A stretch of 64,000 bases of DNA, taken from the NCBI RefSeq assembly GCF_963678635.1, contig NC_087065.1:64542553-64606552 (forward strand), read 5' to 3'. The notes under the pieces were generated by a model. It searched no databases and was not told the DNA's origin. It saw nothing but the letters and a program-made list of their open reading frames with translations. The stretch is from Symsagittifera roscoffensis. Lineage: Eukaryota; Xenacoelomorpha; Acoela; Convolutidae. The translations under genes were made by a program, and so were the position numbers. Of this stretch, positions 45,711 to 56,242 are shown one piece after another (the stretch's first letter is position 1; every line of letters begins with the position of its first letter).

Positions 45711-47037
45711 CCACAGAACGTCGCATCTTCGGTCGGACCGAGCCATAATTCTGTTGGGCTTAAGAAAGTGGTGTTCTGGGAACAGTTAAAAAGATGAAGA
45801 GTTGTATAGTTGTAAGGACATTATGGGCAGTTTGGGGGGACATTGGGGTCAATTCGATTTAGTTATGTATTCAGGAAAGGGTTACGGTAGTCTGAGAAGC
45901 CGAATTGTTTTTTTGGGGGGTATAACTGCTCTGGCTTGTTTACCTCAATATCTGTGTATTTGCTTCTAAAGCAATTTAAAATTGTTTAAGATATGAGTAG
46001 TTTGTTTACTAAACCTTTTGAAAGGCGTAAGATTATAAGCTTCGGATAGTTTAGTTTAACTTTCAGGGGCATATAAGTCAAGCAGCGAAAGGCGGATGTT
46101 CTTTGAGGTTTTGGGACAAGGATTATAAAAAAGCGGATTCGAGCGAAGGAAAGTGCTGAGAGCAAACTGCGACATCAGTAGATGATGGTGGTGGTCAAGT
46201 TTAAAAGTTCAGTTCATAGTCTTAATGTAAATGTTCTTGTGCGCTCATCTTTTTGCACCCTGTTATCACGCCTAGAGCAGCAGTTTGCAGTTTGTTTTAG
46301 TGACAGCGTCGAACCAGGCAGGTCTTGCAAAATCTAAAATTTAGTCTTATGAAAGCTTTATAAGTAGCCCGTATATTTCTTTGGACTGGCCGAAGAAGTG
46401 TCGCATAGAGGCTTCAGGATCAATATCCTTCGCGCGGATTTTGCAGATGTTTGCTTGCAATGATCTGCGAAATTCAGGGACGGGTCGAAGAAGACACCAA
46501 GTGTTTAAGGATGTTTCTTGAGGTGCAGTATATTGTTTAGTTCTGTTCGGATCGGCGTTAAAATGTTTGTTAACAGAAGAAAAAAGGCTGGCTGAGCCTA
46601 GTTAGATAATCGGATAAGATTGATGCGGCTGTTGAAATGTTGCTTGACTGGACAAAATGTGGAGTTCTTCCGCGGAAGACTGCAATTTTTTTTCTGATGG
46701 TGATAGTGAAGTGCCATGGACGTAAAAACGAGAAATAGTTGGAGATAAGACTGAGCCTTGAAGGACGCCTGTACGCAATCGGCCTTCGGTAGAAATTTGC
46801 TAAGCTTGGGATGGATCAAAGATTCTAAAGTTTTAACAGCTGGGCTTAAAATCGACACTGGGCAGTATGAGTCCGAAGATTTGATCTTTGTTTCGTTTCA
46901 GGAGGGGTTTTGTGCAAATTTTGGGGAATTTTGTTCAAAGAAAGAGAAAGATTTAAAATGTGTGCTAAAAATGTCATTGTTATTGGTCCAGTTTATTAAA
47001 AGTGGACTGTGCATAGACCATCCGGTCGTAATGGTAT
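45711..47037 (-). pseudogene. LINE reverse transcriptase fragment, array copy 2
   Basis: Near-identical to copy 1 with the same frame breaks and the same satellite junction at its 5' edge. It was therefore copied by tandem duplication, not by a separate retrotransposition. Confidence 0.75.
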
Positions 47038-49077
47038 TTTTTAGATGGACTCTGAAGATGACTGTTCAATGCATTTCAGTTCCCTAGATAGTATGATTCA
47101 TTTTTCATGGTTTTTCAAAAAAAAATCTTTTTAAATTCCAATTTTAAGTATTTGAAATTGTCGACGCATTGATGGGTGAAATCAGGTTACTACCAGCAGT
47201 TGCAGATGTGGCATACACCCCAATTTGATTTCTCGATATGTTCAAGTTGTTGATATTGACTTTCTTTTAATATTTCAAAAATTTTCCTTTACCTATTAGT
47301 TGTACGGCAGAGACCATTATAGCTTAAAACTTTTTCAGTTGAATCTTTTTTCGTTTTTTTTAAATGAAAAGTGTCGTTGGATAAGCTCGTTTCTTTTTAC
47401 GGTTGCATTTCTTTCGATGTTTTTTTTTTCATTTTTCAAAAATATATAATCTGTTTCCATGTTAAATACTCTGTTTCAAACACCTGAGTTGCGTTACACG
47501 CTAGTTTGAGTATTTCAATCTTTTCCGAGATTTGACCTATTTTCAAAGAAATGATATTAAATTTTGACAAAAGTTGAATAAACAACCCAGTATTCGGGTG
47601 CTGCCTGAGTACTCTCAGTTGTTCAAAATCTTGCCTTTAGAATATGACTGCTCAGATCCTTTTACTTACCGAGATACGACGTTTCTTGAGATTTTTTTTC
47701 ATAAGTTTTTTTTTCACATAATTTAGATATGAAAAACTCAACACAGGTTTTAAAAATTACTTTAAAAAAATTTTAAAAAATACTTTATTTGAAAAAACTA
47801 ATCAAAATTTTAAATTCCCAATCCTATAATGGGGCGATCTCATGAAACTTTTAGAAATTGCAATTCTTTTCAAGTTTTGACTGCTTTAATAATCTTTGCT
47901 TGCGAGGTAGGCCTTTTTTATGATTTTTTAAAACTTTCCATAAGCCTAAGTTACGATGGGGTGCTGTCGAGGCAATCTCAGGAAGTATTTAGATGGACTC
48001 TGAGATGACTGCTCAATGCATTTCAGTTCTCTAGATATGAAGTATGATTCATTTTTCATGGTTTTTCAAAAAAAATTCACTTAATTTCCTTGTTTTTTTC
48101 CAAATTTGAAATTGTCGATGCATTGATGGTGAAGTCAGGTTACTACCAGCTGTTGCAGAAATGGCCTAAACCCCAGTTTGAATTCTCCATACGTTCAAGT
48201 TTTTGAAGTTGACGTTTTTTTGAATTTCGAAAGTTTCCATTAAACTCTTAGTTGTACGCTGTCGGCCATTCTGAAACCCAGTAGCGTCAGAGATTTGACC
48301 ATTATAGTTTAAAAATGTTTCAGTTGAATCTTTTTTTGTTTTTTTTAATGAAAAAATTAAAAATTAAAAAAGTACTCGCTAGTTTTCGTAATTCAGCCAT
48401 TTTTTTAAATTACTTGAAATTTTTACACGCTAGTTTGAGTAATTCAATCATTTTTTAATTTCAATGAAAAAGTTTGATAAATTTATTCAGTTTCTTCACA
48501 TTTATTTGTTCTTGGTAAAATTTATTCGTTTTCTTGGTATGATTGACGATTCTGATAATTTTTTCATCTATTAGCCCGTATAAATTGTGAAAAATTAATG
48601 TTTTCTGTGTTTCTGCTCTTGGAACCATTCTGCACTTAGGCCATTCTGCTTATTGTTCCGCCTCCGACTGTTTCATAGGTTTTGATAAGTTTTGTTTGTT
48701 TTTTTTTCAGGAAAAACTTGCTATCGCTCAAATATGTTTTTTACGGTTACGTCCTATTATACTTTTTAATCCAGATAAATCGACAACCTGTTACTCTTCC
48801 TTTGCAAATTTATCACCTACTACTTGATTTCAGTCTGATCTTCGAAACGTTTATTGAAAATTTGATAGTTATTTCCTTTTTGTTTCGACCATCGGCGAAG
48901 TGAAAACTGAGGGTATTTTTTTTCGCGGTGGTATCATATTGGAACCCTTTCAATCGTGATTCAGGATTCAAAAATATTCTAAAACTTGTGTAGTGATTTG
49001 ATGATAGGCTCAACTCCTAATTGAATTAGACTGCACTTGTTGTTGCTGTTGTTTTTAGCCCCAAGGGTCCGGTTCGC

Positions 49078-50690
49078 TCAAACCAAGCCACAGAACGTCG
49101 CATCTTCGGTCGGACCGAGCCATAATTCTGTTGGGTTTAAGAAAGTGGTGTTCTGGGAACAGTTAAAAAGATGAAGAGTTGTATAGTTGGAAGGACATTA
49201 TGGGCAGTTTGGGGAGACATTGGGGTCAATTCGATTTAGTTATGCATTCAGGAAAGGGTTACGATAGTCTGAGAAGCCGAATTGTTTTTTGGGGGGGTAT
49301 AACTGCTCTGGCTTGTTTACCTCAATAACTGTGTATTTGCTTCTAAAGCAATTTAAAATTGTTTAAGATATGAGTAGTTCGTTTACTAAACCTTTTGAAA
49401 GGCGTAAGATTATGAGCTTCGGATAGTTTAGTTTAACTTTCAGGGGCGTATAAGTCAAGCAGCGAAAGGCGGATGTTCTTTGAGGTTTTGGGATAAGGAT
49501 TATAAAAAAGCGGATTCGAGCGAACGAAAGTGCTGAGAGCAAACTGCGACATCAGTAGATGATGGTGGTGGTCAAGTTTAAAAGTTCAGTTCATAGTCTT
49601 AATGTAAATGTTCTTGTGCGCTCATCTTTCTGCACCCTGTTATCACGCCTAGAGCAGCATTTTGAATAGTTTGCAGTTTGTTTTAGTGACAGCGTCGAAC
49701 CAGGCAGGTCTTGCATAATCTAAAATTAGTCTTATGAAAGCTTTATAAGTAGCCCGTACATTTCTTTGGACTGGCCGAAGAAGTGTCGCATAGAGGCGTC
49801 AGGATCAATATCCTTCGCGCGGATTTTGCAGATGTTCGCTTGCAATGATCTGCGAAATTCAGGGACGGGTCGAAGAAGACACCAAGTGTTTAAGGATGTT
49901 TCTTGAGTTGCAGTATATTGTTTAGTTCTGTTTGGATCGGCGTTAAAATGTTTGTTAAAAGAAGAAAAAAGGCTGGCGGAGCCTAGTTAGATAATCGGAT
50001 AAGATTGATGCGGCTGTTTAAATGTTGCTTGACTGGACAAAATGTGGAGTTCTTCCGCGGAAGACTGCAATTTTTTTTCTGGTGGTGATAGTGAAGTGCC
50101 ATGGACGTAAAATAAAAATAGTTGGAGATAAGACTGAGCCTTGAAGGACGCCTGTACGCACAATCCTAGATTTTCACCAGTTGTTCCTGATCATGGTTGA
50201 TGCCCTCTCAGACAATTTGACAAATGCCTATTTAGGCTTCCGGTACGCTGGTGCCAAGCAGGAGATCCAGGAGGGTGCAATTGTTCATGTGAAAAAGCTT
50301 TCGATAAACAATTGCGGCCAGCATTGTCCGATTCGGGGGCTTTTGTTAGTTCCAACAGTCAGTTTGATGAAAAATTCGAAAGTTTGGTAGTGTTCGGAGG
50401 AATCGGGCCAAAGCCATGTTGATGATCGGCTTTCGGTAGAAATTTGCTAAGCTTGATCTTTGTTTCGTTTCAGGAGGGGTTTTGTGCAAATTTTGGGGAA
50501 TTTTGTTCAAAGAAAGAGACAGATTTAAAATGAGTGCTAAAAATGTCATTGTTTTTGGTCCAGTTTGTTAAAAGTGGACTGTGCATAGACCATCCGGTCG
50601 TAATGGTATTAAGAGATTTTCCGCTTTGATTTTTATTCTCAGTTTTTAGACGGATAAAAGCTTTCGAGGCTAGGTTTAAGGGCTTTTCAC
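49078..50690 (-). pseudogene. LINE reverse transcriptase fragment, array copy 3 (longer)
   Basis: Same fragment as copies 1 and 2, with two differences. Beyond 50,610 it does not join satellite but continues upstream in the LINE for some 80 bp (KIKAENLLIPLRPDGL on the minus strand), so this copy retains the older junction. It is also interrupted at 50,161-50,427 by an unrelated insertion. Confidence 0.7.
50161..50427 (+). other. Insertion in LINE copy 3 with a 76-codon open frame
   Basis: Copies 1 and 2 read GTACGCA directly into ATCGGCTTTCGG. Here ~267 bp separates the two. On the plus strand a frame through 50,390 reads ILDFHQLFLIMVDALSDN, then QEIQEGAIVHVKKLSINNCG and IRGLLLV. The pattern of EIQEGAIVHVK followed by a final LLLV strand faintly resembles an RPA1-type N-terminal OB fold, but this is weak. 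No intron, start context or target duplication is clear. The LINE segment 3' of the insertion also lacks ~50 bp present in the other copies. Confidence 0.35.
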
Positions 50691-51954
50691 TTAATTATTT
50701 AACTGCTCTTCTTCATTTTTAGCTTATATTCTGCTCACTTTTCCAGTTTTTGGTTAATTGCCATTTTTTTGAATGTATTTAAAGGCAGCTTAAGAAAGAA
50801 CTGATTTTCTGTTAATTTAAGAAAGAACTGAAAGAAAGAAGCCAAAAAAAGAACTGAATAAGTTTTTCTGTTAATTTTTAGGCCTGTTTTTGTTTATGAA
50901 AGTAAAATTTGTTCAGACTCAGTTTTACATTTTTCGGTTTGACTGTTTATTTATTTTAAGTTCAGTTCATTTGCTTTGTTAAAACGAAGGCAAACTACTA
51001 TCGAACAGCAAAAGGCCACAAAAACGCAATCGGCTTCTAGGTTTCGAAATAGGATTTTAGTTCTTAGATTTCCCAGGGAATTAATAAACACTTACTTTTT
51101 GATCCACTTTTATCAAATTGGCTTAGTTTTATCTAAAAAGTGTCGATCTTAAATTGTTTTTTAAATTCAAAAAGCTTGAAAAGTTTACATTTCGTTCTTG
51201 ATTAAAAATTTTTATCTTTCTCAGCGTTCAATTAATTTTTTTTCAACTCTGTTGGTTACGTGTAATCTTTTCTGTGTGGGTTTTCAAGGTGAGAGACAAT
51301 TCTTGAGAACTCTCAGGCTGAAGAAATATTCTTTTATTGCTAATTCAATGATAGATGTCCATTTTACGAAGATTCTTCGAGATTCTTAAAGCGAAGGCGT
51401 GTAAAATAATTAATTATCTGTGACAGATTTCATCTGTAGACGAGAATAATTTAGATAACCTCATTTCTAGTTGACCCTTATATACACCCTGATTTTACTT
51501 TCTCTCAACCGAGACAATTTTCTTTCTTAAATAAAAGCAGTTGCACTAATATCAGAACCATGTGATTGAACGGACTCTTCTGAAGTACTTTTAGTATGTT
51601 GGTTTATTTTGAGCTTTTACATTTTTTCAGAATTAGGACACTTTATTGTAACGTCATTGTCTCAAATAAGTTTTCGTCGACAGTTTTTTTTCTATCTTTC
51701 AGATATCTGCATGTGAAAAGAACATTTTCTAAAAAGTCACCTGCGTCATCATAAGCCAATGGTAGTAGTTGGTGGTGAAGCTTGGTGCGATTACGAATGA
51801 GCGAATAGAGTAGCAACTTGCTTGAAGTAACAGCAACTAGATGTAGCATATCATACTACATGGTCGTGATTGTCGATCAATTGTTTACTCGACTAAAGCT
51901 CAACTGTGTACCTTCATAACCTATTCTGTACACTGTTACTAGCCAGCAGGTATA
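50691..51954. other. Interval between the satellite array and the 52-kb gene
   Basis: AT-rich with no gene recognised. Around 50,820 the words AAGAAAGAACTGA repeat. Composition becomes less AT-rich from about 51,700, consistent with a 5' untranslated region or promoter of the next gene. Confidence 0.4.
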
Positions 51955-52794
51955 ATGCTGAGCGACATTTCGAAACAACTGTACGAAGCGGAACAGCCTC
52001 AACACTCTTCGTCAAAGCAAACCACATGTAATAATGCATCAGTCACAGATACTACAACTGATTTGCAACCACAACAATCTCATTTCAACTCTCTCCATGC
52101 TGAAAACTCAATATCGGTCGCCGCATCATCAGGCCATAAAAATAACAGCAACTCACCTCACTTGACGACAACGGAGACAGCTGGCCAATGTGGCCCTTTT
52201 TCAAGCAGTTCAGCCGAGGTAGGTTTCAGTAGTTCATAATCATAACAAATTTTGATGTTTTCCATCCAATCTTTGAATAATTTGCCTTTTGATCATGACC
52301 ACTTTTTTAGGATTCTATTGTGTCATCCAATGTAAACGGGGAACAAAACCGAATTAAGTTCAGTAGCAAAACGTGGGGAATCAAATTCAGGAACTAGAAG
52401 GTGGTAGTGAAATTGGTTTACGGGTGTACTTTTCAGGCTACGAGATCGGTTTGGGAGGTGCCTGGATCATACGGTCTCAATTCGCCTTCTCATCTCGCGA
52501 AAAATAGCAGTAGTGCAGTTCCTGAAAACAGGACCAGGCCTTCAGCTGCCAATTTGGGATCGTCGGTCGCCGCCAGTTTTCAGCTGTCTCATCACCCGCA
52601 AGCAGTGTCAAGTCAATTTCGCCCGCAGTCGCCAGCAGCCAAGTTAGGGGGACCTCTGGGTTTGTCGGTTGCGGGCGACTCAGTTGTAAATAGCAACAGT
52701 GGCTTCAACGGTCAGGGTCAGGCGAGCCTCGTAGCAAGTCGTATGTCGCCATTCGCGCCAACCTTCACGCCAGCCATGCAGAGTTTGACTCCAG
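51955..52794 (+). CDS. Unrecognised Ser/Gln/Asn-rich protein, N-terminal exons, 3' partial
   Basis: ATG at 51,955 opens MLSDISKQLYEAEQPQHSSS and runs 88 codons to a phase-0 donor (GAG/GTAGGT at 52,218). A second coding stretch begins after TTTCAG at 52,437 in phase 0 and runs 119 codons (ATRSVWEVPGSYGLNSPS, later RMSPFAPTFTPAMQSLTPG) to a donor CCAG/GTACAT at 52,794. A possible optional exon starts at 52,311 after TTTTTTAG and reads DSIVSSNVNG, then KFSSKTWGIKF, but meets a stop at 52,395. The protein is low-complexity, rich in Ser, Gln, Asn, Pro and Ala, like disordered regions of transcriptional or RNA-binding regulators. No domain is recognised. Its composition and the phased splice sites favour a real gene whose later exons lie further on or were missed. 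Confidence 0.5.
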
Positions 52795-54119
52795 GTACAT
52801 TTTGATTCTTACTACCATTTCAAAGAAGCTGAGTGCGCCTTTGAAAACGTCGCTTTAGAATTAGTGATTCTAAAAAGAAGAGGATGGATCGAAATTAGTT
52901 TAGTTTTACTTATTTAAATGTGCACGAATGAAAAAGCATTTGCATTCACTTTCTGTTATTTTTATTCCAAATAGCGAAGGTGTGGGATAACTTCGTTTTT
53001 GGGAGAAATGTGGTACGTTTTGTGGTGAACTATGGATCCAGGTACCGTAATTCTGGCTGCAGTGAAAAACAAGTTTTACTGATGCCAATCAAACTGATTC
53101 AATTTTTTTTTGTTGTTTCACCAATTTGGAGTCGTTTTCTAATCATGATTCACATTTTATTTTTAAGAGACCATAATATAATGGCTTTACGTCATTCTAA
53201 ATCAAAAAGTTTATCTCTTTTTTTTCCCGTTTTTCCTGAGATGGTGTCCAAATGGTAACCGTTCTGTGCTACTTGAAGTTTATTTCATTTACAAGTTTAT
53301 TTTTTCATTTTGTTTAATGTACAAACAGTTGCACCTCAATTGTTTTGTTGTTTTTCCATGTACTTGTTTGAATTTCTTCTTTTTTTTGGGGGGGGGGGCT
53401 GTGTATCAAATTTAGCTATTTGATTGTCTCATTAAATCCTAATTATTACAAAGCAATCATAAACTACCTATCAGCAGTAAGAACCGGACCGACTCATATC
53501 TCAGATATTGGTGTGAAAGACGATTTTCAGTTATGTTTGTTGTCGCTCGAATGCTGAGGTCTGCTCTGTTATAATATATCACTTCAACTTATATGATGTT
53601 GTATAAGAAGTTTAATAAAGATATCTGATTTTGCGTGGAAAAAAAGAATGTCAATAATCAAATTTTTTTTCTACATTCTATGGTCTAGAGAAATTTAATG
53701 TTGAACTATCGAGAACATAATTAAGGCATTGCTGCTTTCTGTGCTCATTGCTTTAAAAAGTGAGCTAACAAACACTTAACTATAATTTTGTTGCATGCTT
53801 TCACTGGTGTGTTGGAAAAACGCTAATGAACAAACAGAATTTTTAACGTTCTGTCATGTTTGTTTTCTTCACAAATACTCAAGATACAATGTTGATTTTT
53901 TGACATTCTGTTGATAATGTTATTCAAAGAATAACTGAGGTAAAAAAAATCTGAAATTAATAATTTGAATCCACCTGGAGTCGAACGTTCAAATTTCAAC
54001 TTCCGAAACGATTTACAGAAGTTTTTCAGGAGGTAGAAAACTTCTCTAACAATACTTCATTGCACTCGTATTGAAACAACTTTTCTTACAAATTTTCAAT
54101 TTGCTTTATAATTGTCCTC
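52795..54119. other. Interval without recognisable gene, probably intronic
   Basis: Follows the donor of the 52-kb gene. AT-rich, no further exon found. A run of ten G after T bases lies at about 53,389-53,398. Confidence 0.4.
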
Positions 54120-54255
54120 TAAGGTCAGGGATTCAATTCATGGCCGTACCTTTTTTATTGTTTTAAATTGATTTGCCGGATTTTGTTTATCTGCGAAGTT
54201 TTGTCGGCTTAGTTGCGGCATCACGGATTATTCTTGCGCTGTAAGTAAGTACCAT
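54120..54255 (+). mobile_element. tRNA-derived SINE, second copy (head worn)
   Basis: AGGTCAGGGATTCAATTC corresponds to the B-box region, and GCGAAGTTTTGTCGGCTTAG to the body, of the SINE at 12,821-13,010. The A-box part is not recognisable. Confidence 0.55.
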
Positions 54256-54667
54256 GGTAGTTGCAAGTGATGTTCATTGCAACTTCTGGAGAGACGTGAA
54301 ATTTTTAAAAGATTTTTGTAACATCTATTTTTTGGCTCAACTGGTGTCTGCTCAAAGATAAACTGCTTTTTACCGCTTCGTAATTTTCAATCAGTTGCTT
54401 ATTTGAAATTCAAATGTCTCGCTTTGCGTCTTTGTCTAGAATTTTTGTGTGATAAAGACAGGTATTATGAAAATGTATCGGATTGGGTTTTTTATTTTAT
54501 TTTTATATACTCTTTGGAGTTTTTGTTCTGAGATGACAATTTGAATCGTAAGAACTGGTTGCGAGAAGTTTTCGTGCACAGGCGGCGACCCATTATTTTT
54601 GTAGGCCAAAATTTATCTCGTTGGTGAAACTTCTAATGTCTTAAAAATTTTCACTCTTCGCTTTTAT

Positions 54668-54755
54668 TTTAGTAGAGAAATAGTTAAAGGTTTTTGGCAA
54701 AGTCCGATTTTCAAAATTACGCATCTCGTCCCGAGTCAGTATAACAAGTCTAAAA
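54668..54755. repeat. Dispersed sequence related to the 5'-array spacer
   Basis: TTTTAGTAGAGAAATAGTTA, GGCAAAGTCCGATTTTCAAA and AGTATAACAAG align with 3,594-3,680 and 6,088-6,180 in order, with ~30% differences. Confidence 0.5.
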
Positions 54756-55411
54756 AATATCAATTACGTACCTATCAACATAGTGTTAGATAATGTCTGT
54801 AAATGGTTTTTTGATCCAGATATATCCTTGTCCTACTGAATAATTTCAGCCACCTCTTGTCAAAGTATCAGCTGCGTTTTTCAAGTAGTTGCTGAGAAAA
54901 ATACATTTGTGCATTTCATTGGGTATGCACAAAAGTTGCGATGTCTTGAGCAATCTACATAAAAGGCCTGAATATCATCAATACATCAGTCGTACAGCAG
55001 CTCAATTAGCCTAATGAGAAATAATTTTGGAGACCTCGGAACTCATTTTACAAAAAGGAGAAAAAAAGTTTTTTTTTATTGATATTCTTTTTTACACAGC
55101 GAGCTAGCTAGGGGTAGTGTAATATAACGAAGTCCACTTTATTTACTGTTTGGTGCAGCTACCATGACTCAGATGCAAGGACGTGATCTCCAAGTCAGGG
55201 TTTCGATTTTGTTATCTATAAAAAATTCCTTTTTAGGTGACAATGAACGCAGTAAAGAAACATAAAGGTCTAGTTGATTTTGTTTGGTTTGTTGGAAAAG
55301 TGTTAAGTTTGATCACGCTCAATTTTGTCGGGTTAAGTTTTGTTTTCTTTATAAGCTCAATTAAAATTCAGTTGCTGAAAGGAATTCAAATCACAGTTTG
55401 AATTAGGAAAG
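54756..55411. other. Interval without recognisable gene
   Basis: AT-rich flank of the terminal tandem array. Nothing supported. Confidence 0.4.
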
Positions 55412-55771
55412 CGGAATTGGGGCGAAAAGGTTCGAAAGTGGGTTTCAAATTATAGATTTCCAAGCGGGAAAAAATAGTACTTATTCGTCCAGCTTTCTCT
55501 AATTGGTCTGATTTTATGAAAAAGTTGTTGACTTGAAAGCTTTTATGAAGTTCGAGGGTCTATCCTTTTTTCTTTAGATTTTTTTTGACACTTTTGTATG
55601 TCATACATTTTCTTCATGAAAATATTTTTCTTTATCTTAACTGATTTCTTGCATTGTGGTCTGGTAAAAGGTCGGTTTGATGAAAAGCCGGTCTGGTAAA
55701 AAAGACCTAGCCCCCTATTTTCTGCTTTTTTTGTAGCTAGTGTCTAATGATCTAACTACTAAGAAGCTTTC

Positions 55772-55843
55772 ATGGCTGAGTAGTTAGTGAGTCAGACTGT
55801 TAATCTCAAGGTGGCAGCTTTGAAGCTCTGCCTGACGCAGCCG
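55772..55843 (+). mobile_element. tRNA-Asn-like block (first of eight)
   Basis: Begins ATGGCTGAGTAGTTAGTGAG (D-arm/A-box-like). The other copies then give TGAGA-CTGTTAA-TCTCA, a perfect five-base anticodon stem with a seven-base loop holding GTT, the Asn anticodon, followed by GCAGCTTCGAATCTCTG (T-arm/B-box-like). In this first copy the stem and T-arm carry changes. The others are at 56,852-56,919, 57,937-58,004, 59,013-59,079, 60,097-60,164, 61,173-61,240, 62,251-62,318 and 63,337-63,404. The acceptor stem is not intact, so this is tRNA-derived, not a proven tRNA gene. A T run 25-40 bp downstream could stop polymerase III. Confidence 0.6.
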
Positions 55844-55891
55844 AATTTTTGCTAATTCATGGCTTAATTAAATTTTTTTGTACTTTACTCA

Positions 55892-56242
55892 GCTGCTTTT
55901 TTTTCGTGTTCTCGCTGTTTTTTGCGTAGCGGAACTTCGCCTCTGTGTGAAATTTTGTTATATAGACCGTAGAGTGTGATTTTTGGTTCGTCAAGGGAAG
56001 AATTGATAGCTTAAATAACGTTTGAAATGCTTTTGTTTTCATCGGATAAAAGTTGAGGTACTCCTTTTAAGGGGGTCAAAATAAGTACTTCAACTTTTAT
56101 CCGGTAAAAACATAAATCTCAAACGTTATTTAAGCTATCAATAATTCCATTGGCGAACCAAAAATGACGCTCTGCGGTCTCTAACAAACTTTCACACAGA
56201 GGCGAAGCTTCGCAGACAATAGCGAGAACGACAAAAAGCAGC
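55892..56242. repeat. Large imperfect inverted repeat (first of eight)
   Basis: Left arm GCTGCTTTTTTTTCGTGTTC pairs with the right arm ending GAACGACAAAAAGCAGC. Pairing continues through TTCGCCTCTGTGTGAAA, TTTTTGGTTCG, ATTGATAGC, AAATAACGTTTGA and GGATAAAAGTTGA. Arms are ~165-170 bp with a ~20-bp centre near 56,067. Equivalent structures lie at 56,968-57,316, 58,054-58,401, 59,130-59,477, 60,215-60,562, 61,291-61,638, 62,369-62,716 and 63,455-63,800. A transcript would fold into a long hairpin; the DNA could extrude a cruciform. Confidence 0.85.

Larger units (their letters stand above)
41641..50690. repeat. Higher-order array, three ~3.3-kb units containing a LINE fragment
   Basis: Non-satellite segments at 41,641-43,729, 45,000-47,040 and 48,330-50,690 alternate with satellite segments at 43,730-45,000 and 47,041-48,330. 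Corresponding points are 3,312 bp apart between units 1 and 2 and 3,385 bp between units 2 and 3. Each non-satellite segment begins with ACTCGCTAGTTTTCGTAATT, has a conserved ~500-bp part including TTTTTTTTTCAGGAAAAACT, and then an antisense LINE fragment. Unit 3 carries an extra insertion at 50,161 and more LINE sequence. Confidence 0.9.

Noticed and set aside
43286-47087. Duplicated plus- and minus-strand proteins of 86 and 109 aa
   Set aside because: They overlap the degenerate LINE reverse transcriptase on the minus strand. The 86-aa frame is one broken piece of it and the 109-aa frame is antisense to it.
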